Of a stretch of DNA of 5,916 nt, positions 1 to 5,916 are shown piece after piece; position 1 is the first letter of the stretch; each line of letters begins with the position of its first letter. The position numbers were made by a program, and so were the translations under genes. The stretch covers positions 1 through 5,916 of the forward strand of contig JACDDF010000168.1 of the NCBI GenBank assembly GCA_013817135.1, in the 5' to 3' direction. Below the pieces are notes generated by a model. That model searched no databases. It was not told the DNA's origin and saw nothing but the letters and a program-made list of their open reading frames with translations. The stretch is from Nitrospirales bacterium (GTDB lineage Bacteria > Nitrospirota > Nitrospiria > Nitrospirales > UBA8639).

Positions 1-288
1 GTTATGAGGGAGGTGACCACCAGTGTATTGGCAACCATGGTGACTGCGGAGGGAGAAGGACAATTGCAAGGTCATACATTGGAAATTTTCTATCGGACCG
101 CTTTGGGAACCATGGGGCAATCGACCACCACCTTGTCGGATGACCACCAGCGTCTCACCGGAACCTTCCAGGATTTTTCTAATATGATTCCCGTGGCCAT
201 TTCCTTAGTTCGAAGTGCCGATGCCCCCTCCTCTTTGGTTGTACCAGACAATGATGTCTGGAAAGCGATTCAAGGATTTGGTCAGTAG
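1..288 (+). CDS. C-terminal part of an unidentified protein (5' end outside window)
   Basis: The frame is open from the first base and ends with TAG at 286-288. An ATG lies at 4-6, but nothing upstream is visible to show a ribosome binding site, so the gene more likely starts to the left. About 95 residues are visible. They show alternating hydrophobic/polar strands with glycine turns (GEGQLQGHTLEIFYRTALG, then STTTLSDDHQRLTGTF and a final strand PVAISLVRS). This pattern resembles the end of a small lipocalin-like or beta-barrel domain, in which L-x-G and L-x-GT turns recur. I do not recognise the family and assign no function. No membrane helix or cysteine motif is present in the visible part. 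The next gene starts 150 bp downstream on the same strand. The gap lacks a convincing terminator, so co-transcription is possible but unproven. Confidence 0.55.
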   Translation, partial: VMREVTTSVLATMVTAEGEGQLQGHTLEIFYRTALGTMGQSTTTLSDDHQRLTGTFQDFSNMIPVAISLVRSADAPSSLVVPDNDVWKAIQGFGQ

Positions 289-438
289 GACACCATAGTT
301 TGCCAGGTGGTTCTAGTTTGGAATGGACCCGTACTGCTCAATTTCGACACCTGCCTTTTAATCAGGCATCAGGCAGGCATCGGGTGGTTGAGCTATTCAG
401 ACCATCAAGTTTCTCTCCATTCATACCCACGGTGATGT

Positions 439-1425
439 ATGAAATCGTTGGTCATTGGTGGAACGGGACAACTCGGAGCCAATTTGGTTCGGGCGTTGCT
501 CGAGCACGGACATGAGGTTCGCGTCTTGCATCGATCTTCCAGCAACATGTTCACGATTGATGGGCTGGATATCGAGCGCGTGGTTGGGGATCTCAATGAT
601 GGTGAGTCCTTGCGCCGTGCCTGCGAGGGCAGGCAAGTGGTTTATCAAACCGCCAGTTATTATCCGCCGGAGACGATCCCGGTAGACGTCGCCAAAGGGC
701 AGGCTCTGAAGGAAACGGTTTTGTTGTTGGAGGCGGTCCGTGCCGCCAGGGTGGACCGGCTGGTCTTTGCGAGCACGCTCACCACAGTGGGATTTCCAAA
801 AGCTGCCGGTTATCCCGCGAATGAAACCTGTCAATTTTCCACCCGATATCTCAATAATCCGTATCTCATGGCGAAGGCCGCCATGGAAGAGAAGATCCTG
901 CAATCCGCTCAACAGGGCATTCCCGCGGTGGTGGTCATCCCAACGGAATTTTTCGGTCCCTACGATCAGCGACCGACAAGCGGAACCCACATTCTGATGG
1001 TCGCGAAAGGGCGAATGCCGGTGTATATCCCTGGCCGGGTGAATGTGATTGATGTGCGGGATGTGGCTGTGGCCATGATCCGGGCGGCAGAGCGCGGTCG
1101 TGTAGGGTAGCGCTATCTGGTGGGAAATTGGAATACGACACAAAAGGGCTTGAATGAACTCATTGCGCATGTGGTGGGGGTGGCGCCTCCGCTTTTTCCT
1201 ATTCCATTTGCTCTCGCTCGGTGGGGATCAAAGGTAGGGGAGTGGGTTTCCCGTTCACTCTTACGCCGGCCTCCGTATGTGCCGGCGTTCTTTGTGGAAA
1301 TGATGGCGCACATGCAGCATTACGATTGTTCAAAAGCTCTGCGGGAGTTGGATTATCCCCAGAGTGCTCCCAGGATGGCGATGGAGGATGCCGTCACGTG
1401 GTTTCGGGGAAATGGGTACCTCTAG
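439..1425 (+). pseudogene. NAD-dependent epimerase/dehydratase (extended SDR, HpnA-like), interrupted by an in-frame TAG
   Basis: This is an extended short-chain dehydrogenase/reductase of the sugar-nucleotide epimerase type. The family binds NAD(P) in an N-terminal Rossmann fold and acts on nucleotide-sugar or related substrates in the cytoplasm. The translation shows the cofactor loop GGTGQLG (residues 7-13), the acidic D51 in GDLND, the catalytic-region serine S112 in FAST, and the YxxxK pair Y142/K146. It also has GRMPVYIPGRVNVIDVRDVA (191-210), the block typical of HpnA-like epimerases before their substrate domain. At 1108-1110 the codon is TAG, where relatives usually carry a charged residue in a G-R-x-G-E-R-Y context. 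GAG to TAG is a single change. The same frame continues with RYLVGNWNTT and ends with AVTWFRGNGYL, the usual family C-terminus, at TAG 1423-1425. Total length is about 328 codons, normal for the family. ATG 439 is the first possible start, since TGA lies two codons upstream at 433-435; GGTG at 431-434 is a weak ribosome site. A GTG at 1120 could only make a C-terminal fragment. Alternatives to a true pseudogene are a sequencing error or readthrough. The exact substrate is not determinable, and hpnA orthology is only a resemblance. Confidence 0.85.
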
Positions 1426-1454
1426 GCTAATACCTTCGATTTCACCAATCAGAT

Positions 1455-1675
1455 AGTGGACGAAGATTATGTGACCGGTATCGCTCAATGAGAGCTCTCA
1501 TCTTGAGCCAACGGCGAACACCCCTCAGGCTCAGTCAGATCCTTCGTTTCCCTCAGGATGAACAAGCCTCACGGGACGTCGGTGTTTCAGTCATTATTGA
1601 TCATGGAGGCAGTGGACGAAGACGGGTGGACACCGTAAGGCCCTTACCAGCTGGTCATCCTGAGCCTCCGGCGAA
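1455..1675. repeat. Diverged direct repeat with about 156-bp period
   Basis: The 12-mer AGTGGACGAAGA occurs exactly at 1455-1466 and again at 1611-1622, an offset of 156 bp. About 32 bp after each copy a second shared block follows: TCATCTTGAGCC..CGGCGAA at 1498-1518 and TCATCCTGAGCC..CGGCGAA at 1655-1675 (18 of 21 identical), an offset of 157 bp. The near-equal spacing suggests an old duplication of a unit of this length, or two insertions of the same composite repeat. Sequence between the blocks is only weakly similar, so the copies are old or the match is limited to conserved parts. Confidence 0.5.
1498..1562. repeat. TCATCCTGAG-type inverted repeat unit, copy 1
   Basis: The left arm at 1498-1518 begins TCATCTTGAGCC. 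The right arm at 1536-1562 is the inverted form: read on the - strand it starts TTCATCCTGAGGGAAACGAA and continues through GGATCTG. The arms face each other, as in REP/MITE-like intergenic repeats. The right arm also matches the left arm of the next copy (1655-1682), giving a shared skeleton TCATCCTGAG, a variable 5-7 bp core, then CGAAGGATCTG. A 68-codon open frame runs across 1488-1694, but it merely translates this repeat and is not considered a gene. No transposase is present. Confidence 0.6.
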
Positions 1676-1760
1676 GGATCTGTGCCTAGGCTAAGAAGTC
1701 ATGGCCTCGCCGGATCCTTTGTGGAATTAGTCCTTAGCTTCCTGAAGGGCGCAGGATGAC
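1654..1760. repeat. TCATCCTGAG-type inverted repeat unit, copy 2
   Basis: A perfect 9-bp inverted repeat bounds the unit: GTCATCCTG at 1654-1662 and CAGGATGAC at 1752-1760. Inside it, AAGGATC (1674-1680) is complementary to GATCCTT (1713-1719), and GCTAAG (1690-1695) is complementary to CTTAGC (1734-1739), so several alternative hairpins are possible. The left arm shares the skeleton of copy 1. The unit is 107 bp, has no coding potential, and ends 6 bp before the neighbouring TATAGT element. This is most likely a non-autonomous dispersed repeat; the mobilising enzyme is unknown. Confidence 0.6.
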
Positions 1761-1766
1761 ATCATC

Positions 1767-1868
1767 TATAGTGGTTTAAATTGCATTTGAGCCTTCACCC
1801 TCACCCTACCCTCTCCCTCAAGGGGGAGGGAGCTTTGAAGCGTCTTAACCGAAATTTAAAATACTATA
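1767..1868. mobile_element. MITE-like element with TATAGT terminal inverted repeats (102 bp)
   Basis: The left end TATAGTGGTTTAAATT (1767-1782) is matched in inverted orientation by AATTTAAAATACTATA (1853-1868), 14 of 16 positions. Further in, CTTCA (1793-1797) pairs with TGAAG (1836-1840) and CTCCCTC (1813-1819) with GAGGGAG (1826-1832), so the whole unit can fold into one long interrupted hairpin. TA at both outer edges fits a TA target duplication, as used by IS630/Tc1-mariner-type elements and by the Correia elements of Neisseria, whose ends also begin TATAG. It carries no open frame, so it would be a non-autonomous derivative. The family link is inferred from ends and size only. Confidence 0.6.
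1813..1832. other. GC-rich hairpin inside the MITE-like element
   Basis: A 7-bp perfect stem, CTCCCTC (1813-1819) with GAGGGAG (1826-1832), encloses a six-base loop. It is preceded by the pyrimidine-rich run CACCCTCACCCTACCCTC, a motif seen as a dispersed intergenic repeat in many bacterial genomes. The stem lies about 390 bp after the epimerase stop and is not followed by a T-run on either strand, so a role as intrinsic terminator is doubtful. It may act as a structural core of the element. Confidence 0.5.
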
Positions 1869-2179
1869 ACAGGATTTGCTTCATTCGTTGTTTGCTCTGA
1901 ACTCATCTGGCAATGCCTGACAAATGCCGTTCAAATTCTTTCACCTCTAGTGGGTATGTGGAATGTGAGGATGCGCCACTTCTCCTCCAGCCCTTTCCGA
2001 TTTGAAAATAGTGAGTGAAGAGCCTATGGGCAGGAGCGCAACGTGGCGATTCGTGAAAGGGTCTCAGCTCAGGAACGTTCACGAAGATCGATAAGAGGAG
2101 CCGTCAGAAATTCGTGAAGGGGAGAGCCGTATGAAATGTCGAATTCAAGATGTAGAGTGAAAGGGATGAGTGGTCTGTC
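1869..2179. other. Gene-free stretch with three TTCGTGAA words
   Basis: No open frame with coding character, tRNA or promoter is evident here. The 8-mer TTCGTGAA occurs at 2050-2057 and 2111-2118, and its reverse complement TTCACGAA lies between them at 2078-2085, so the middle copy could pair with either neighbour. The two direct copies share a longer context, ATTCGTGAA followed by a purine run. The purine-rich tail after 2120 is discussed separately as a possible intron relic. The stretch ends at the stop codon of the small - strand gene. Confidence 0.4.
2124..2157 (+). other. Possible decayed group II intron domain V
   Basis: GAGCCGTATGA at 2124-2134, preceded by GGGGA, resembles the 5' strand of bacterial group II intron domain V, including the catalytic AGC. 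It is followed by a small hairpin, TGAA 2132-2135 with TTCA 2144-2147. The expected 3' strand (CGTACGGTTC-like) is not present; AGATGTAGAG stands there instead, so it could not form a functional domain. No intron-encoded reverse transcriptase is found nearby. This may be a relic or a chance match, and the evidence is weak. Confidence 0.2.
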
Positions 2180-2434
2180 TCAAGCGGTGCCACCTGATTC
2201 TTCTTCGGCCTTGTTTAAGACTTGTGAAAAACGACCTCCGACGAGTGTGGTGACCTTTCCCATCACTTCGGTCAGCTCTTTCCACTCTTCGGGTTTCAAC
2301 TCTTCTTTGAGATTCGGATGGAGTCCCCATTTAGCACTGACCTGCTTGCCATCCCTTTGAATCACGACGTATAGGATTTCTGTTTCCTCGGAATCGGTTG
2401 CTGCTGGTATCGTCCCCGAACTGCTTTGTGCCAT
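2180..2434 (-). CDS. Small unidentified protein, 84 aa
   Basis: The frame stays open to an upstream ATG that would give 151 residues. The start at 2434 is preferred because an AGGGAG ribosome site (plus-strand 2442-2447) sits 7 bases before that ATG, and because the upstream extension looks non-coding. The 84-residue product begins MAQSSSGT, has a polar N-tail, then two probable strands (ILYVVIQRDGKQVSAKWGLH), and then an acidic/helical stretch (LKPEEWKELTEVMGKVTTLVG) ending in a charged tail. There is no signal peptide, membrane helix, metal motif or helix-turn-helix. It is probably a soluble cytoplasmic protein, and I do not recognise the family. It is transcribed divergently from the DUF502 gene across about 250 bp. 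Its stop adjoins the repeat-rich region, with no clear terminator. Confidence 0.65.
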   Translation of the reverse strand: MAQSSSGTIPAATDSEETEILYVVIQRDGKQVSAKWGLHPNLKEELKPEEWKELTEVMGKVTTLVGGRFSQVLNKAEEESGGTA

Positions 2435-2467
2435 GCCTGCTCTCCCTGTTAAGAATGTATTGAGGCG

Positions 2468-2473
2468 ATTGTA
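2468..2473 (-). promoter_or_regulatory. Candidate -10 box for the small - strand gene
   Basis: Read on the - strand this hexamer is TACAAT, one base from the TATAAT consensus, and would give a leader of roughly 27 bases before the ATG at 2434. No good -35 hexamer lies 16-18 bp upstream, so the call is tentative. Its position inside the longer open frame favours the shorter start. Confidence 0.22.
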
Positions 2474-2686
2474 CTGCATTGCCGCGTCCCCTGTAACCAC
2501 CCACAATCCCTCATGTTGACCATCGTCCGACGTTTGTGTGACTTTTGGCGGTGGGGTACATTCTTTCACTGGGAGACGGTCTGTCCATTCATGATTTTTG
2601 CAGGAATAATGGGGAGTTTTCAGGAAATGGCTCAATCTGGTGAGATGAGCCTGCGGTATTTACTTTTTTGACGGGGGTAGTCTGAT

Positions 2687-3295
2687 ATGGAAATACAACG
2701 ACCCAAGTTTTGGGCCAATATCAATCTGAATGACCTGGCCAGGAATTTTTTTGAAGGTCTCTTAATCCTGGTCCCCGTGGTGACGACGCTGTATGTCGCC
2801 TGGCTGGTTTTTCAAGCCATTGATGGCTGGTTAAACATACCAATCCCTGGCGTGGGATTTCTGGTGACAGTGGGATTGATCACCTTGACAGGCCGGTATG
2901 CGTCCACGGTGTTTGTGCAAAAATTGTTGGATATGTTGGAACGGGTGTTGGTGAAGGCACCCTTCGTCAAGCTTCTGTATACCTCCCTCAAGGATCTTAT
3001 TGCGGCGTTTATGGGAGAAAAGCGGCGGTTCGATCAGCCTGTGTTAGTTTCCCTTTCACCTGGTGGCCATGCGGAGGCGGTGGGATTTGTGACGCGAACG
3101 GATTTGGAATTTCTCGGACTGCTTGACCATGTGGCCGTCTATTTCCCCCAATCCTATAATTTTGCGGGAAATTTACTGGTTTTTCCCAAAGGGCAAGTCC
3201 ATCCGTTGGAGGCGGAAAGCTCGGATGTGATGGCCTTTATTGTGTCAGGGGGAGTCTCCGGCGGTCCCTCTCCTGAAAAGAGCATGGTGGAGTAA
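2687..3295 (+). CDS. DUF502 family membrane protein
   Basis: A complete 202-residue protein of the DUF502 family, which is widespread in bacteria and without an established biochemical role. Two hydrophobic segments are visible: residues about 21-43 (FFEGLLILVPVVTTLYVAWL and on) and about 55-77. They are separated by the short IPIPG turn (51-55) typical of the family. After them come the conserved APFVKLLYTSLKDL block (91-104), a soluble domain containing AVGFVTRTDL (131-140) and VYFPQSYNFAGNLLVFPKG (151-169), and the terminal IVSGGV (185-190), all family hallmarks. It therefore anchors in the inner membrane with its C-terminal domain on one side. ATG 2687 is preceded by GGGGG (2673-2677) at 9 bases, an acceptable ribosome site. 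Length agrees with family members and no defect is seen. It is flanked by a divergent small gene and a convergent kinase, so it is probably transcribed alone. Confidence 0.9.
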   Translation: MEIQRPKFWANINLNDLARNFFEGLLILVPVVTTLYVAWLVFQAIDGWLNIPIPGVGFLVTVGLITLTGRYASTVFVQKLLDMLERVLVKAPFVKLLYTSLKDLIAAFMGEKRRFDQPVLVSLSPGGHAEAVGFVTRTDLEFLGLLDHVAVYFPQSYNFAGNLLVFPKGQVHPLEAESSDVMAFIVSGGVSGGPSPEKSMVE

Positions 3296-3357
3296 TGGTG
3301 GGTTTCGCACCAATGACCCGGATTTATTCATTATTGGAAACTGGAAATTTATATGTG

Positions 3358-5916
3358 TTACTGAGGGTGCGGTTCGTTTTTTCCAATCCATTCCCTAATA
3401 ACATATAAAAGTTGTCTCGGATCGAGAGGCTTGAGCAAGTACGCATTTGCTCCTCGGTCCATCGCCGATTTTGCGCGATCTTCAGCTTCTGTGGCGGTAA
3501 TCATAATGACGGGAAGTTTGGGATAATCCCGTCGTATGTGTTCTAAGACAGTCAACCCGCTGATATCTGGAAGTCCGATATCAAGAATAATTCCATCAAA
3601 GGATGTCGAGAAGAGGGCTTGCAGGGCCTCCTGGGCGTTGAGGGCAAATTCCACATGGAATCCGTCACCTTTTAATCGATCAACCAAAAAGGCGCAAATA
3701 TCCCGATCATCATCCACCACTAAAATATGGAGATTCTGGAGAGGCTGTGGTTTTTTGATCATAGCGGTTGGGGGCGAGCCTTGTGGAAGTGATATGACGA
3801 AGGTGGTTCCTTTGTTCTCTTGGCTGCTGACTTCAATGGTTCCTTCTTGAAGCTCAATTAATTGTTTCGTAATGGACAGACCCAATCCGAGACCCTGAAC
3901 GGCTATGGGACGGTTCCGTTTAATTCTGAAGAATGGGGTAAAAATATGTGGAAGCGCTTGAGCGGGTATTCCCTCACCGGTATCCGTGACGGATATGGTA
4001 ATATATTTTTCATGGTCTTGCCGGAGTTGAATGTGGATGGCTCCTGCATCAGGCGTGTATTTAATGGCATTTTCAATGAGATTATTTAAAATTTGACGCA
4101 CCTTATCCCCATCAGCCAAAACCGTCAGATGGGGCGAAGGTGGTAAAAGTAATATTTGCTGGTTTTTGGTGCCCGCCAACGGTTGAAATTGTTCGACGAT
4201 ATCTTCCACTAACGGCAGTATCGGTAACGTACTGACATTCAGCTCAATTTTTCCCGCTTCCAATTTTGCCCTGTCCAATAAATCAGCGATCATGTGCGTG
4301 AGCCGTCCCACATTAGATTGGATGCGGGTGAGATATTGCTCTTGTTTCGGATTAATCGTCCCCGTTAATCCACATACCATATTTTCCGCCATGCCTTTAA
4401 TGCTCGTTAACGGACTGCGAAGTTCATGAGAGACATGTGCTAAAAATTCCGATCGGGATTTGTCATGTTCCTTAAGTTGGGCATTTGCAACCTCTAATTC
4501 TTGAGTACGGGCTTGCACTCGTTCTTCCAAATGCGCGTTGATCTCCGCAATTTGATGGTAGGCGTGGGCGTTATCCAGTGCGAGTCCGGCTTGGGCTGCA
4601 AACGTCATCAGAATTTCAACATCTTGATTGGTTAAGGCCGGGCCCAAGTTACGATCGACAAGTAAGCACGCGATGATCTGTTCTTTCACCATTACCGGTA
4701 CTCCCACAAACGATTTCACGTGAAGAAGGTCGGCGGCTTGCCGATTCATGGTATGAAGCTCCGACCAAATGTGAGGGGCATGAATATCCTCAATCAAAAT
4801 CGGTTGTCCCTGTAAGAGTAGCTTTCCTTCCAAACTTGTCGACCTGGTGATCGGAATATTCAATGATCGGATGTGGGCCGCCAGGTCAGGGGAAACTCCC
4901 TCAATACGGGCGTCAAACGCCACTGTCCGGGAAGCATCATAAAAAGAGAGCAGAGCGCGTTCGTAATGGAATTCTTTGGTAAGGACTTCTAGGATATGCC
5001 GGATGACCGTTTCCCGGTCGAGAGAGGAACCAAACAACAGGCCCGCATGATGGAGGACTGAGAGTTGGGTAATCGTTCGTCGAAGCTCCACTGACGTTTG
5101 CTCCAAATCGAGATATGATTCCCGAAGTTCTTCGTGCCGCTTTTCGACCGTTTCCAGTTGTTCGTGAATTAACGCTTCCCGCTGTGACCGGTGGACCTTT
5201 TCCCGATAAGCCAAGGTGAGCCATCCAATGCCAGGAGGCCCCATGGTCAACAGGAGACATTCGATAAGGCTTAATGACGGATACCAGAGCGACAGGTACA
5301 GAAATCCCGCCAATCCGGCCACAAATCCTCCCAAGGCCCAGCCATACAAAAATGTTTTCTTTGGGATCCAGGTGAATTCCCATTCACACCATTCATCGTC
5401 ATTGGCAATGCATTGCAGGTCGCGAATGATGGCATATCCCTGCTGATGGATGTCTTGCGGAACGGCGGACAGAGCGGCTTTAGAAGCTTGACAGATTTGT
5501 TCCGCGCACCGTCGGCGGTACGCTCCAAACTGTTGGTACACCTGATCCGTAAATTTCATTCGGAGAATGGCGGAATGATTCGTGACGGTTCCGACGCCAA
5601 ATTCGATGGAATTTTTGGCAAATTTTTGTCCAAAATGGGGGAACATTTTAAAAATTTGTGGAAGCGTAAACGGGCGGCCGAGAGTTTGAATCACCGGGGA
5701 AATAAACTTGGATTTTCCGGCGTGAAATTGGAATTCGTGATCTTCAGTGAGAAGAATACAAAACTCACTGAGATAACAGACAAACTCATAGGAATAGCTA
5801 TTCCAGACATTCTGAAGAAGAGAAGGGGTCACATGATAGCTGGGATCGGGAATGCGGTCATTCAACCAACTGCATAAGGTCTGGAGCGCGTGTTCTCCTG
5901 CTTGCCCCCCCTGTTT
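3358..5916 (-). CDS. Hybrid sensor histidine kinase (V4R-like N-domain, TM hairpin, GAF, HisKA, HATPase_c, receiver), 5' end outside window
   Basis: A two-component hybrid kinase of at least 852 residues, ending with TAA at 3358-3360. The frame is open to the right edge. A TTG at 5863-5865 is only an internal leucine, because 17 coding-like codons precede it without a stop. Numbering from that TTG: residues 1-168 form a sensor-like domain ending CIANDDEWCEWEFTW (C152, C160), resembling the V4R/4-vinyl-reductase group. Two adjacent helices (about 172-192 and 197-219), flanked by KK and REK, form an in-out-in hairpin. A coiled coil spans about 222-265, GAF about 270-435, and a second coiled coil 440-472. 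HisKA has H480 in FLAHVSHELRSPL. HATPase_c has the N box NNLIENAIKY (N595, N599), the G1 box DTGEGIP (628-634) and the G2 box GLGLGLSI (658-665). The receiver has D718-D720, phosphoacceptor D762, T790 and K812. All catalytic residues are intact. Phosphate should pass from H480 to D762. No Hpt domain or partner regulator is in view, and the ligand is unknown. Confidence 0.93.
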   Translation of the reverse strand, partial: KQGGQAGEHALQTLCSWLNDRIPDPSYHVTPSLLQNVWNSYSYEFVCYLSEFCILLTEDHEFQFHAGKSKFISPVIQTLGRPFTLPQIFKMFPHFGQKFAKNSIEFGVGTVTNHSAILRMKFTDQVYQQFGAYRRRCAEQICQASKAALSAVPQDIHQQGYAIIRDLQCIANDDEWCEWEFTWIPKKTFLYGWALGGFVAGLAGFLYLSLWYPSLSLIECLLLTMGPPGIGWLTLAYREKVHRSQREALIHEQLETVEKRHEELRESYLDLEQTSVELRRTITQLSVLHHAGLLFGSSLDRETVIRHILEVLTKEFHYERALLSFYDASRTVAFDARIEGVSPDLAAHIRSLNIPITRSTSLEGKLLLQGQPILIEDIHAPHIWSELHTMNRQAADLLHVKSFVGVPVMVKEQIIACLLVDRNLGPALTNQDVEILMTFAAQAGLALDNAHAYHQIAEINAHLEERVQARTQELEVANAQLKEHDKSRSEFLAHVSHELRSPLTSIKGMAENMVCGLTGTINPKQEQYLTRIQSNVGRLTHMIADLLDRAKLEAGKIELNVSTLPILPLVEDIVEQFQPLAGTKNQQILLLPPSPHLTVLADGDKVRQILNNLIENAIKYTPDAGAIHIQLRQDHEKYITISVTDTGEGIPAQALPHIFTPFFRIKRNRPIAVQGLGLGLSITKQLIELQEGTIEVSSQENKGTTFVISLPQGSPPTAMIKKPQPLQNLHILVVDDDRDICAFLVDRLKGDGFHVEFALNAQEALQALFSTSFDGIILDIGLPDISGLTVLEHIRRDYPKLPVIMITATEAEDRAKSAMDRGANAYLLKPLDPRQLLYVIREWIGKNEPHPQ

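Noticed and set aside
350..377. CCTGCC / GGCAGG hairpin after the first gene as a terminator
   Set aside because: The stem is only six base pairs with a 16-base loop and no T-run follows.
289..435. Open frame following the TAG at 286-288, also suggestive of readthrough
   Set aside because: Forty-eight stop-free codons are not unusual by chance, and the translation lacks protein-like character.
421..1170. 249-codon - strand open frame opposite the epimerase
   Set aside because: It is the antisense shadow of a clearly coding + strand gene, and its histidine- and arginine-rich translation matches no domain.
1426..1491. In-frame continuation past the second TAG (ending VDEDYVTGIAQ, TGA at 1489-1491), which with the TAG at 1108 hinted at amber recoding
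   Set aside because: AVTWFRGNGYL is the normal end of the family. The tail is short and overlaps the AGTGGACGAAGA repeat, and no suppressor tRNA or pyrrolysine gene is visible.
1488..1694. 68-codon + strand open frame
   Set aside because: It translates the TCATCCTGAG repeat units, with no ribosome site and no coding character.
2516..2521. TTGACC as a -35 box for the DUF502 gene
   Set aside because: The hexamer 17 bp downstream (TGACTT) is a poor -10, and the site is about 170 bp from the start codon.
3294..3314. TGGTG / CACCA hairpin between the convergent DUF502 and kinase genes as a bidirectional terminator
   Set aside because: Five-bp stem with an adjacent mismatch and no T-run on either strand. 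The position is right but the structure is weak.
5413..5877. 154-codon + strand open frame opposite the kinase N-domain
   Set aside because: It is antisense to a strongly supported kinase frame and has no recognisable domain.

Overview
This 5.9 kb window looks like chromosomal DNA of moderate GC content from a free-living Gram-negative bacterium. The small set of families present (an HpnA-like NAD-dependent epimerase, a DUF502 membrane protein, a multidomain hybrid histidine kinase) and the dispersed intergenic repeats would fit Nitrospira or a relative. That assignment is a loose impression from protein style, not a demonstrated identity. There are no rRNA, tRNA, CRISPR or phage genes.

Layout from left to right. 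(1) Bases 1-288 hold the C-terminal end of an unidentified protein that enters from the left edge. (2) Bases 439-1425 hold an extended short-chain dehydrogenase/epimerase on the + strand. Its frame is cut by one in-frame TAG at 1108-1110, after which recognisable coding continues to the natural C-terminus, so it is annotated as a pseudogene or point-disrupted gene. (3) Bases 1426-2179 carry no credible gene but are packed with repeats. These are two diverged copies of a TCATCCTGAG-type inverted repeat unit, a roughly 156-bp direct periodicity, and a 102-bp MITE-like element with 16-bp terminal inverted repeats beginning TATAGT. After these comes a stretch with three TTCGTGAA words and a possible decayed group II intron domain V. 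(4) A small unidentified protein lies on the - strand (2180-2434). It is divergent from (5) a complete DUF502 two-helix membrane protein on the + strand (2687-3295). (6) A large hybrid sensor kinase on the - strand (3358 to the right edge) converges on the DUF502 gene across a 62-bp gap. Its reading frame stays open to the last base, so its N-terminus is outside the window.

The genes do not form one operon: transcription directions are +, +, -, +, -. Nothing visible links them into one pathway. The kinase is a cytoplasmic signal integrator anchored by a membrane hairpin (sensor-like N-domain, GAF, HisKA, HATPase_c, receiver), and its output partner is not in view. The most notable material is the nonsense-interrupted epimerase and the cluster of small mobile-type repeats just downstream of it. 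No clear undescribed multi-gene system is visible.
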